Shown here: positions 53,557 to 64,000 of the stretch, piece by piece
Position numbering within the stretch: the first letter of the stretch is position 1
How the letters are laid out: each line of letters starts with the position of its first letter
From: Hirsutella rhossiliensis
Taxonomy: Eukaryota; Ascomycota; Sordariomycetes; Hypocreales; Ophiocordycipitaceae
Assembly: GCF_020360975.1 (NCBI RefSeq)
Contig: NW_025408669.1
Span: forward strand, 558,001 to 622,000
DNA length: 64,000 nucleotides
Reading direction: 5' to 3'
Notes under the pieces: generated by a model
Told to the model about the DNA's origin: nothing
What the model saw: only the letters and a program-made list of their open reading frames with translations
Database searches by the model: none
Made by a program: the position numbers and the translations under genes

Positions 53557-56500
53557 AAAGAGCTATTTATAAATAATATCTTAAATTAGCTTTAAAAAAG
53601 TAGTATTTTACCCTTCTTATTAGTACTAAATACCTAGGCCTAAAATAAAAAGGCAGAAAGATTAAGAGGTGCTATAATAAAAAGGGCCTATATAATAAGA
53701 CTTACTATAAGGCTTCTATATAACCTTTAAAAGGAAGTCGTTAAGACCGCTTATTACCTTTAAAACTAAACCCCTAGGGACCTTAAGGACCCTAGGGAAC
53801 TAAACTAAGGAATAGACTAAAAACCCCCCCTTAAGCTCTTTATAAAAAAGAGGGCCTTACTAGCTTAATATTATACCTATAGCTATAAGTTATATACTAT
53901 AACTATTAATATATAAGTAAAAAAGAAAAAGAAAAGAAAGCTTAATCTTAGAGTATTTATTAGTTACTATATTAGCTATAACTTTATAAATATCTTCTAG
54001 ATCTAGATTCCTTTTTTATAAATAGTTATTTTAATTAAGGATATGATTTTAAATAAATCTAGCTTCTTTAATAAAAAGAGGGATTAATAGCCCTTCTTAC
54101 TCTTTTAACGTTAGCTAATATAAAAGATCTAAATCCCCCCTTCTTAATAGTCTTAAGAAGAGGTTATAGATAAGGAAATAGAAAAAGAAACTAATATTAA
54201 AGTAGTTAAGGATAACGCTAACTTTAAAGAAAAAGAAAAAGCTACTTTATTAAGTAATCTAGATAAAGAAGGAGACTATAGGAAAGTAGTAAAGCTAGAA
54301 TACGCCTACCTCCCTATACTTCCTTTTATTTAATAAGAAGATCTAAAGGTAGCTTTTTTTATTAGTCTTTCTATCTTAACTATTAAGGGAGTAAGAAAAG
54401 CACTTTACTTAAAGGATTACCTAGCTACCTTTTTATCCTTACTTTAAGAAGTAAAGGAAGGTATAGGGCCTAATATAGTTATTAAAGAAGACTAATCTCT
54501 CCCTTATTTTAATTATTTTTCCGACTTTTATCTAACGCTTATAAAAGATAGTTCCTATAAAATATTTATTATAGGTCGGCTCTTTAAGCTATAGCTATTA
54601 GTAAGGAAGGTATATAAAAGAAGCCCTTTAAACCTACTAGTAAACTAAAAGTAGCTAGAGAAATACCCTTTTAAAGACTAGTTTTTCTAGGCCTAAAAAG
54701 ACTACCTAGCTTTATATAAAGAAATAAGGTCTTTTAAAAAGGTCCTTAAGGAAAAAGTAAGAGGAAAATAGGTCCTTAGCTATAAGTAGGTCTTTATTTC
54801 TAAGACTAATAAATATAGCTTCCTTTAAAAGTATAAAGCCTAGCTAGTTAGCTATAAGAATTAATAAGAGAAAGGGGATTTACTTACTAAGGTAATAACC
54901 TTAATAAGGATAACTTTTTAGACCTTTATAGCTATAGTAGTAGAACTTAACCTTAAACTTAATTAAATAGATACTATTAACGCTTTAATTAACTGCCCCT
55001 TTAAGGAAGAAGAAGTTATCTATATATACTTTATACTAAGCTTTTAATAGCTAAGAAAGATTTTATAGCTTAGGAAAGCTTTATATAGACTATAAAGATT
55101 ACCCCTTCTTTAATAATAGTATTTAATAGGTTCTCTTAAAGCCTTAGGCTTTAAGAAAGTCCTTTAAGAACCGTATATAATATAAAAGGGTAAAATTATA
55201 GTCTTCTTTTATATTAACGATATTATCTAAGCTTACTTAAAAGAAAAAGAAGTAATTACTAAGGAGGCTATAAAACGCTTATAATAAAAGTATAAGATAA
55301 TAAGGCTAAGGGAGCTAAAGTAGTTCTTAAGGATATAAATCCTTTAAAATAAGTCCTAATAGACTATCTAGCTTACCTAGGATACTTATATAGATAAGGT
55401 CGCTTATAAATCCCTTTAACTCCCTTAATAAGAGGCTTCCCTTTATACTTATATTAAATAAAGAGTTTTTACTTAATCTAGTCTTTTAAGCTAAGGAGTA
55501 AGAGAAATACTAATACTAATAGAAAGTATACTCCTTACTTTTTTTAGCTACTTTTACTAAACCGGATATCTCTTTTATAGTCTATAAGCTAGCTAAGTAT
55601 AACTATAATCCTAGCCTTAAGTACTAATAAGTAGTAGATAGTGCTATCCTTTATCTTTATTTAATAAGATTATATAGTCTATACTTAAGAAGGTAGGAAA
55701 GAAAGAAATTAGCTATTAAAATCTTCTTTTATTTAAGCGATTCGTTCTTTATAGATAGTTCCTTAAATAAAAAGAGCTTATAAGGATATATTATATCCCT
55801 TTTTAAAGGAACTACTACTTAAAGAGCTTTAAATTAAGCTATTATTATAACTTTAAGTATAAAAGTAAAGCTACTAGCTCTTTTAAAAGCGTTAAAAGAA
55901 GCGATTTTCCTTAGCTAGTTACTTATATCTTTATAACTATAAATTCGGATCCTATTATTTATAGAATATAATAATATATAGACTATATAGACTTTAATAA
56001 AGGAAAATAGTAAGCTATTAACCTAGCTATAATATATTAATATCTATTAGTATTAGTTACGCTAAGAGGTTTAAAGGAGACTTATTTCTATTTATTAAGT
56101 TTTAATAGTAATAATAAAAGCTAATAGTCTTATAAAGCCCTTATTAAAGTAAAAGCTAGCTATCTTTTTATAGTAAATTAGGCTAAAAGATATTTAAAAG
56201 AAGCTATCTTTAAAAGCCCGCTTTAAGAGTTTATAAGAGGAGCTAATAGTATATATAAGAAAGGAAATATTTATAGCTAAAGAGAGGAACTAAGACTTAT
56301 TTTAAAGGAGGGCCCTTAGTTTAATTAAGACTTATTCTTCTTAAAGGCCCCTTTTTAGGGACTTATCCTTAAAGAAGACTCCCTTTCTTATAAGACTTAA
56401 TTCCTCCTTAGGCCCCCTTTTCCTAAAAGTAGGTTTAAAAGATCCTAGGGCTAAAACCTAGATTTCTTAAGTAAGAAATAAGTATAAATAAAGACCTCCT

Positions 56501-56569
56501 TTATATACTTACTAGCCTAATTATTTAGCTTTGCCCTTTCTATAAAGGTAGGCTATAACTAAGGGGGTA
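53557..56569 (+). pseudogene. Copia A copy 2: integrase remainder, RT, RNase H
   Basis: Collinear with about 3525-6497 of copy 1. The RT box reads YIND at 55210-55221 where copy 1 has YVDD. It ends in the purine tract AAGGGGGTA. Confidence 0.8.
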
Positions 56570-57046
56570 TATTATAAAGTATAGCTTAATTTTATAGTTC
56601 TTAGAGATATCCCTTAATAAGATAAACTAAGGAAGCTAAAAAACCGGTTTAAAAGAAGGAGCTAAAAGGAGGTATAAAAAGAAAGGTAAGGGTATAAAGG
56701 GAAGTAAAAGTAGCGATAGCTTCTTATAAAGGTAGTAAGAGATAAGATAGATATACTAGTAACGGCTAGAAAGAAAGGGAAAACCTAGTAAAAAGCTTAG
56801 TAGTTAAGAGGAAATTAATAGCTTCTTTAAGTAGGATCCTCTTTATTAATTAAGATACTAAATAAGTATAAAGAGGGGCGTTAAATAAAAGAAAGAAGGA
56901 GAATTAAAGTAATATAATAATTACTTCTTTATTATAATTACTACCCTTATAAGAATTAAATATCTTTACCTTACTTATTTAACCCTTAACTTTTAATTTT
57001 ACCTTTATATATTTTATATATACTTCTTATATTTCTTTTTATAAGA
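56570..57046 (+). repeat. Copia A copy 2, 3' LTR
   Basis: Starts TATTATAAAG (RIPed TGTCACGAAG) and ends TTATAAGA, equivalent to TCGCGAGA in copy 1. Confidence 0.8.
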
Positions 57047-58385
57047 CCTATAGCCTTTTTATCTCTATAGAGGTAGGAAAATTCCTAAGTTTTATATTTA
57101 ACTAGCTAGATTATTTTCTTAATTATAGCTTCTTTTTAAAATACTACTTTAAAGCTATTTAATACTTATTTAAAGGTCTTTAAAATATTTAGATCTTAAT
57201 TTTCTATACTTACTAGAATTAACTTTTTATAATTATAGTTTAGAAATATATTAACGTTATATTATTCGATATAGTTTAAATTAAACCCTTTTAGCTTCTA
57301 AGATAATTCTACTATTACTTTACTAGTAGTAAGAGTAGGATTATTATTTAAATACTCTTTTTTTATAAAAGGTAAGAGACTTTTATCTTTTAGTTTTTTA
57401 ATAGCTTTCTTTATAAATATATAGCTTTCTAGCTTATTATTATTTAAAATAAAATTAAACTTAAAGGTATTATTACTATTAGAAACTTTTAGATTTTCTA
57501 TAAACTTATTTTCTAGTATAGTAATATCCTTAAAGATAGTAATCTTTCTCTTAGAGAATTCCTAGACTTTATATATATTTTCTTAATAGCTTACTATTAT
57601 TCCCTTATAAGCCCTACTATATAGCTTATCTTTAAGGTCTTTATTCTTATAATATATAAGGCTTTTAAAGGTCCTAATTTTATTTAAGGTCTTAAAGGGT
57701 AGTAATACATTATTCCTCTTTCTTATAAGACTTTAAAATCCTATTATAGAATATAGTAATCTATTATATAAATAAGTAGCTACTAAAACAGCTTCTCTTT
57801 ATAGGTATTTAAGAAGCTTAGTAGTAAATAAAAGAGCTTATACCTTTTTTAATATTATATAATTTATTCTTTTTATTCTACTATTAGATTCTAGTATCTT
57901 AAGAAGACTAGAATTAAAGGTAATTCCTTTTTTATAGTAAAGCTTTATTTTATATATAAATTCTTTAGTATTATAAAAAAAGCTTTTTTAATCCTAGTAT
58001 TTTTAGGGTTATTTTCTACCTTATATTTAGATTTTAAGAACCTATTTAAAGCTTCCCCTTTCTTTTAAAGAAGGTATATTTCTAGATATTAGGTTCTTAT
58101 ATCTAGAGAAGAAATATAATAGTAATATTTATTTTAAGTAAGTACTTTAATTAGCCTTTAAATATCTAATACTATTTTTTTCTAAAAAAGAATAAGACTT
58201 ATATAAAGGGTATTTATTAACCCTATTTATTACTTTAGCTTTAATATATATTTTATACTACTATATTTTATTTCCTTCCTTAAAGGTATTTTTATATCCT
58301 TATTATTTCTTTTAAATATTTCTAAAGTAGCCTTACTATTTATATACCCTAAGTATAAGAATTAATATAAAAATCTATATCCTTT

Positions 58386-58481
58386 TATTATAAAGACTCT
58401 TACGCTATATAAGTAAAAGTAAGACGCGCTTTTATAAGTATACTATAATTAATATATAACTAATAACTATGTTTTTTAATA
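58386..58481 (-). repeat. TRIM 2 LTR (3' end on the minus strand)
   Basis: Pairs with 58682-58779 with a few transitions. Preceded by CCTTT. Confidence 0.83.
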
Positions 58482-58681
58482 TACCCCTTTAAGGATTACG
58501 GCTCCGCTAAGATTCCTAGACCTAAGCTTACTATATAAGAGTTAAATACTAAGCACCGCGCCTATTACCTAAGAAAATCTAAGAGAGAGAGGGGTATATA
58601 GCTATTTATAGGTATTACCCTATAACTCGTAGTTACTAAAAGTTATAAGGGTAGTATACTATCTCCTCCTAGGCTTATAAC

Positions 58682-58779
58682 TATTATAAAGACTATTACG
58701 CTATATAAGTAAAAGGAAAACGCGCTTTTATAAGTACGCTATAATTAATATATATAACTAATAACTATATTTTCTAATA
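58682..58779 (-). repeat. TRIM 2 LTR (5' end on the minus strand)
   Basis: Pairs with 58386-58481 and is followed on the plus strand by CCTTT. Confidence 0.83.
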
Positions 58780-59868
58780 CCTTTACTTTTAAAGATATAA
58801 TAAGGGTCGATTAGGTTTTTAATTAAGGTTTTATAGGAATATAATATAATATATTTCTAAGAAATCCTTTAGTAAGGACCTTAGCTTTATTATTTAATAA
58901 AAGGACTTTATTTCCTTTTATTAAAGTATAGGTATTATTAAAATAAGATTAAGATAGTATATTTACTTTTAATTTAAGTATATAAAACTTTTCTCCTTTA
59001 CTATAATCTATTCCCTTTATATAATTTATTCCTCCCTTTACCTATAAGCTACTTATTTAGCTCTTTCTTATCTTTACTTATATACTTCCTTTTTTAGATA
59101 ATTATCTACTACCCCTTATATATACTCCTAAGTATTTACGCTTATTATTTATAAAAGCGTTAAGGAAATAAAGTAGTTAATATTTTTACTAGTTTATAGC
59201 TTTAAGTATAGCTAGATTAAATAAGCTATAAAGTCTTATAGACTAATTATTATTATATTACTAGTAGTCCTATATAAATATATTAAATTATAGTTATTAA
59301 TATCCTAGTAGTAGTTTTAATATATTCTTAGGTTTTTAACTCTTTTAACTTAGGAGGGTTTAAAGCTTAATATAAACCTTATAAGGACTATAGCTAGAAA
59401 GGCTATTACTATACTTTATTTCTAAGGAGTAATAGGGCGCGCTATAGGCGTTACTAAAGTCTTTAGCCTTAGGGTAATTAACTAAGCGCCTAGTAATTTC
59501 GGAGTCTTAAGGTAAGTTAGTAGCCGCGCTATCTACCTTTCTTCCTTACTAGCTTCTTATTAAGTTATTAGTAAAGGTATAGTTATAAGTCTTTTACTTT
59601 ATATATTTAAAGGAGTCGTTAATAATAAGTAAGGAGTAGGCCTAATTAGTTATATATATAAGGGGGAGAATAAAAGCATTGTTTCTATATAAATAAAGGG
59701 ACTAGTAAGGGCTCTTAGCTCTCTCCTTTATAAACTTTAGGGTAGAGATCCTATCTTAAGGTTACTTAAGGAAAGGCTACTTAGTTTAGATAAAGAGCTT
59801 AATTTAGTTAACGCTTAAGGTAATAAAGGTTTAAGCTTATTCTTAATTCCTATTAGCGTAATTAAATA

Positions 59869-61723
59869 AGTTAGCCTACTTAAAGTCTAGTATACCTTAA
59901 TACCGGTACTCTTTATAATACTAAGGTAGGTATATTCTAATAGTAGTTAAAGCTATATTTTAACGTTATAATAGTTAATTATAGTATTTTCTAGCTATTT
60001 AAGCTGCTAGCTACTATATAGAGCTTTAAAATCTATATCTTAATTAGCTATAGTAATAGCAGCCGGCTTAAGGATTCGCTCGAGCCGCTGCCTCGTCTTA
60101 ATAGCTTAATTAATCTATACGAACCGGCTATTAGGATCCTATAAAACCTTTTTTTTATTTTCGAGGCTATAGACAATATAATTAATACTTAAGCTATTAT
60201 ATTCGAAGCTAGGTAGCTATAAGTTACTAATTTTAATTATTAAGGGCGCGGCTAACTTTACTAAAGAGTAGTCGGATTATATAGTTAACTTAACCGCGAT
60301 TTTCTAGCCTTATAATAAAGCGGCGAACTTCTTATAATCGTTTAAGCGTTTTAAGGGCATCGTTATTAGCTAAGGAGCTAATATTCTTCCTTTTTAATAG
60401 CGTTAATAGTATTAATAGCTATAGTAAGATAAAGCGGCTTAATAAGGGCTTTACTATATTAATTAGCTATAAACTAAACCTACGCTAACCTCCCTTAATA
60501 TTCTTTTCGGTTAAGCTAGCCTACCGGGCTTTATAGTAAATATAAAGGAAGGTAGCCTTACTAATTAGCGCTATATTATCGAAAGATACGATTTTCTAAA
60601 GTTAACGTTAGTATATAGCCTTAATAAGCGAGAAAACTAAGATATCGAGTAGTTAGAAGATATATAAGGAGTATAATAGTAGGAAAAGGAGATATATACT
60701 ATTTTAAAAGCATTTATATATAAAATTATTAGTCTAATAACTCTTATAGCTATTAATAATAATAAGAGTATTACCCTACTTATAGTGCTTTATTTAAGGG
60801 ATAAAAACCTACTTTAGCTACTAAATAGCGATAGTATTACTTATCTAGCCCTTTAAGGGGGCAATAAAGTCTTAATCTTATAGAAAATTAAGTTCGTTAA
60901 GGAACTATTAGTATTAAAGGTCTTAACCCTTAAAAATTATAAGGGGAGTTAAGGCCTAGCCTATAGTAGAGACGTATTTAACTATTATAGTCTAATAACG
61001 CGATCCTAGCTGCTTTTTAAGAGTCTCTCGCTTTTCTAAGCTCCCTAGTACTAGACTATTAAAGCCGAGGCCCTCGAGGATGCCCGTTTCGTCTATATTA
61101 AAGCGGGACTCCGGTAGAATTGCCTATATAGCCGGCGGCTTAAGTAATTAAAACTATTCCTTAATACGGGCTATAGAGGCGCCGTTAACGTAAGTAGAAT
61201 TAAGAGATCTACCTTTAATAGTACTAATCTCTAGGTTCCGGGCTAAAAAGCCTGAAATCTATTACTTCCTAAGCGGATAGGTATCGCCGCCGGCCTTAAG
61301 GATATAGCCGGTAAATTCCTTAACCTAATAATACGTTAGAGGTAGCCTAAGGGCAGCCTAGGCAAGAACCTAGTCGGTAAGGTGTTTTTTCTACTCTTAA
61401 CTAAGCCTTTAATATACCTCTTTTACCTCCTTAATAAGTAGAGCCCCTTTAAGATATATATAGAGGGTCCCTCTTAGAATACCTTACTTTCGACTAGTAT
61501 AAAGCTAAGGCATCCTATTTTTAATAGTATTAAGTACTTCTTAGAGCTAGTTTTTAGTATACTTAGAAAGCTAAGGTATTACTAATATAAATAGTATTTA
61601 TATTATAATTATAGGGTAAGAGATATATAAAAAAACGCGGTTATAATATAATATATTTAATAATACGATAGTATTATAAAAAGTGCCGGTATTAAGGTAT
61701 ACTAGACTTTAGGTAAGCTAACT
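59869..61723 (-). mobile_element. Fot1/pogo-like DNA transposon (1855 bp)
   Basis: Inverted terminal repeats of about 43 bases: AGTTAGCCTACTTAAAGTC at 59869 and its near complement ending at 61723. TA flanks it at 59867-59868 and 61724-61725, and the left copy of repeat H shows the uninterrupted site. Length, repeat length and TA target match the Fot1 group of fungal pogo transposons. RIPed and inactive. Confidence 0.9.
60000..61560 (-). pseudogene. Pogo-type transposase remnant
   Basis: The minus frame contains SRFNIDETGILEG; NIDETG (61082-61099) is the conserved motif around the first catalytic Asp of DDE pogo transposases. TAA and TAG stops and frameless stretches abound. Exact ends cannot be set. 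Confidence 0.7.
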
Positions 61724-63250
61724 TAGTTAAGGGTCTTTTTAAGGAAGAGTTTTATAAAGAAACTATATATAGCTTAAGCGATTAAGTTAAGTTACTTTAT
61801 AAAGGTAGCTAGTATAGTTAGCTCTTTTCTTACTTTCCTTACTATATAAGCTAGTTCTATGTTTCTTTAAAGTAGCAGTTTATATCCGCCGGGCCTATTT
61901 AAGAGGTTAACTACTTTTAAGACTTCTTAAAGGTCTTATTTTTCTTAACCTCTTAGGATAATATAGTTATATTAGTAAATCTATTTATACCTAAGAATCC
62001 TTATAAGAAAGACTCCGCTAAAAGTTATTAAACCTTAATTAAATAGTATCCTTTATAGTCGCTTAACCCCGCTATTAAGCTACTAGGAAACTCCGCTACC
62101 TTATAATATCGCTTATATATAATTAAGTTTATTTACTATAATAGCTTAGATTTTATATATTAGCTTGTTAATATAGCCTTTTATACTTATTCTTTTATCT
62201 AGCTTAAAGAAATACTAGTCTTAGTATAAGATTTTATTTATCTATAGGGCTTCTTATATTACCTTATACCTTTACTTTAAAATTACTTTAACCTTTAAGT
62301 ATCGCTATTTAATTATTTTAAGGTATAGCTTAATTATACCTTTAACTTAGTATTAGATTATTATTAAAGCTAAGTAGCTATATTCCTACCCTTCTTACTA
62401 AGCGGTATAAAAGACTAGTATATAGGTAAAGTTATAAGGAACTTAGAGGATATAAAGAAACTACTACTATACTTATAAGAACGTATAAAGTTTAGTATAC
62501 TATCCTTCTTTCTAAGTATTAAAAATAACTAAGTTTCCTTCCCTATAGTCTTAAAAGAACGCTCCTTAATAAAGTCCCCCTTTATTTAGTCCTACTAAAA
62601 AGTTAATAACTCTAGTTATATACCTTTATTTATATATAAAGCGACTAAGGTTAAAGGTAGGAGTAGTAAACTTAATTAAATACTCCTTATTATTTAAGTA
62701 TTTATAATACTTTATATATCTATCTTCTATATCTTTAATAGGTTCCCCTTAGTAGTTAGTATAAACTAATAGTAGGTAAAGTAAGGGGTATACTACGTTC
62801 TTAATACTTCTTATTAAGATCTTAATTATTATACTAAGGCTAAAGCTTATAGCTTATTATTTATTAATAGCTCTATAAAGAAAGTTATATACGTTAATAA
62901 TATACTCTTTTTAATAGGCCTTATTCCTAGTAAATCTATTTATCTTTTTAATACCCCTATATATTATATAAGCGTTTTTAAGGGTAATATCCTACTATTT
63001 AATAACGCCTATTAATATTAAGTACTAATAATCTTTATAAATATACTAAGGATATTAATCTTACTTATAAATATCTTATTAGTATTAGTCTATAAACTTT
63101 TCCTTATCTTTAATATAAAAGCGCTATTTACTACCTTTTACTTTAACTTTACTATAGTAAGTAGGTAAAATAAAGCTCTTACTTTTAAATAATAGTATAC
63201 TAAAGAAAATAATAGTATTCTTAAGAAGGTCTATAGCCTAGCCTAGGATA

Positions 63251-64000
63251 TTATTTAGGTTCGCCGCTATATCTTAAGAAAGGGTAGAGTAAGTAAAAGA
63301 AAAGGAGAAGTTAAGATTAAATAGTTAAGGTAAGTAGTTTTACGTTATAATACTAAGAGGCTAAGAGGGTTATATATATATATATAAGAGTTATATTAGT
63401 AAAAGGGATCGTTATAAGTAAAGAAGTATATAGAGTATATATTTATATATATATATAAAAGGAAGAAGAAGGAAGGAAGAGGGAGGGTATAGTAAGAGAA
63501 ATAAATAGTTATTAAAGCGCGCGGTTATTAATTACTTTAGCTAGCCTTTATAGCGGTAAGGTCTTAGGTATATTTAAGGGTTACGCTTAAATAGCTTCTT
63601 TTACTAGTTATTAATTAGGGAGCTATTTAATTTCTACCCTTTTCTTCCCTTCTTTACTCTTTTTATTCCTCTTTTTCTTTTTTCTTCTTTATCTTCTTTA
63701 TTTCTTTAGACCGCTACCTTTTATCTTCTCTTTTTATAACTACCTCTTCTTCCTTATTATATCTTATAAGACCGCTAAACTTAAAACTAAAAAGCTATTA
63801 AATATCGTTAACCTCTTTTTAACTACTCTTTTATAACCTTACCTTATTACTACTACTTTTCTTACTTAGAATTATCGTACTAAGGTCTTTCCTCTTTATA
63901 TAAAGTACTTTTAAGTAATAACTATCTAACTTATTTAATCTTACTTAGCTTATTTTAACTATCTTCTTTTATAGATCTATAGTTACTTTAAGATATAGGT
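63251..64000. other. RIPed low-complexity stretch
   Basis: AT dinucleotide runs at about 63373-63390 and 63445-63465, purine-rich 63462-63510 and pyrimidine-rich 63640-63740. No gene recognised. Confidence 0.5.

Larger units (their letters stand above)
44408..57046 (+). mobile_element. Copia A, second copy, heavily RIPed and split by Copia B
   Basis: The 5' LTR is 44408-44884. The internal region (44885-47251 and 53557-56569) is collinear with 1159-6497, and the 3' LTR is 56570-57046. Unlike copy 1 it has proper Copia LTRs at both ends, which shows what the family normally looks like. CA and TG are almost gone. Clear target duplications are not visible. Confidence 0.85.
58386..58779 (-). mobile_element. 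TRIM 2: 394-bp miniature LTR element
   Basis: Direct repeats of 96 and 98 bases (58386-58481, 58682-58779) flank a 200-base non-coding body. On the minus strand the 5' repeat is followed by GTTATAAGCC, the RIPed initiator-Met primer-binding site, and AAGGGGTA precedes the 3' repeat. Target duplications CCTTT lie at 58381-58385 and 58780-58784. It is RIPed, so older than the TRIM at 1086, and its LTR differs. Confidence 0.85.
57047..58983 (-). mobile_element. Copia C fragment (protease to integrase), interrupted by TRIM 2
   Basis: On the minus strand, from 58983 down: protease end (LKLKVNILS, then LLLNNKAK), pre-integrase (ATLEIFKRNNKDIKIP, about 58330-58280), integrase and its C-terminal part (LLKYL, EAVLVATYLYNR at about 57770-57800) to a truncated end at 57047. 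It is similar to, but not the same as, Copia B. Both ends are cut. TRIM 2 sits just before the pre-integrase motif. Confidence 0.7.
58984..63250. repeat. Repeat H, right copy (inverted), with Fot1-like insertion
   Basis: 58984-59868 and 61724-62568 match 7900-7260 and 1085-1 in reverse order. 62569 to about 63250 continues what is presumably the same element beyond the left edge of the window. The minus strand reads as a long frame broken by TAA and TAG. The right end is not defined. Confidence 0.65.

Noticed and set aside
1..64000. CRISPR array, rRNA genes or bacterial operon features
   Set aside because: The sequence is fungal; no regularly spaced repeats, rRNA signatures or operon structure were seen.

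Overview
The window looks like a subtelomere-like or otherwise repeat-rich stretch of a filamentous ascomycete (Pezizomycotina) genome. The evidence is short 47-74 base introns, a fungal NRPS-like gene, a fungal M1 aminopeptidase, a WSC-domain secreted protein, Tad-type LINE, chromoviral Gypsy, Copia and Fot1/pogo elements, and above all the mark of repeat-induced point mutation (RIP). Over most of 1-1085, 7260-30000 and 43400-64000 the dinucleotides CA and TG are almost absent while CG is kept. Old reading frames there are interrupted by TAA and TAG but hardly ever by TGA. I cannot name the species.

Layout. An unidentified RIP-degraded repeat (here 'H') occupies 1-1085 and 7260-7900 and reappears inverted at about 58984-62568. 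A young, almost un-RIPed composite retroelement (1086-7259, 5-base target duplication ACTAA) sits in the left H copy: a short-LTR TRIM-like element whose primer-binding site has been opened by a Ty1/copia element (Copia A). From 10151 to about 29940 lies a nest: a Tad-like LINE is split by Gypsy 1, Gypsy 1 is split by Gypsy 2, and the 3' LTR of Gypsy 2 is split by an un-RIPed solo LTR. A solo LTR of a second copia family (Copia B) also lies in Gypsy 1. A second, heavily RIPed Copia A copy (44408-57046) is split by a full Copia B element (47252-53551). Further right are a Copia C fragment carrying a second TRIM (58386-58779), and a Fot1-like DNA transposon (59869-61723) in the right H copy.

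Between these deserts is a normal-GC island, about 31000-40420, with three co-oriented (minus) loci: an adenylation-domain/membrane-reductase fusion gene (31266-34515, six exons, two GC-AG introns), a broken NmrA-like pseudogene whose Asp codons have grown into a microsatellite (36000-36274), and an intact M1 zinc aminopeptidase (36931-39782, four exons, 888 aa). A second, small un-RIPed island (about 41960-43290) carries one secreted 129-residue WSC-domain protein, alone in the AT-rich desert.

How it fits together: the two metabolic genes are normal chromosomal genes with no visible link to one another. The rest is a layered record of transposition, where RIP has silenced every older element, including the catalytic aspartates of each RIPed reverse transcriptase. 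Three insertions (the composite, the 20769 solo LTR and possibly the 30 kb LTR-like piece) post-date most of that mutation.
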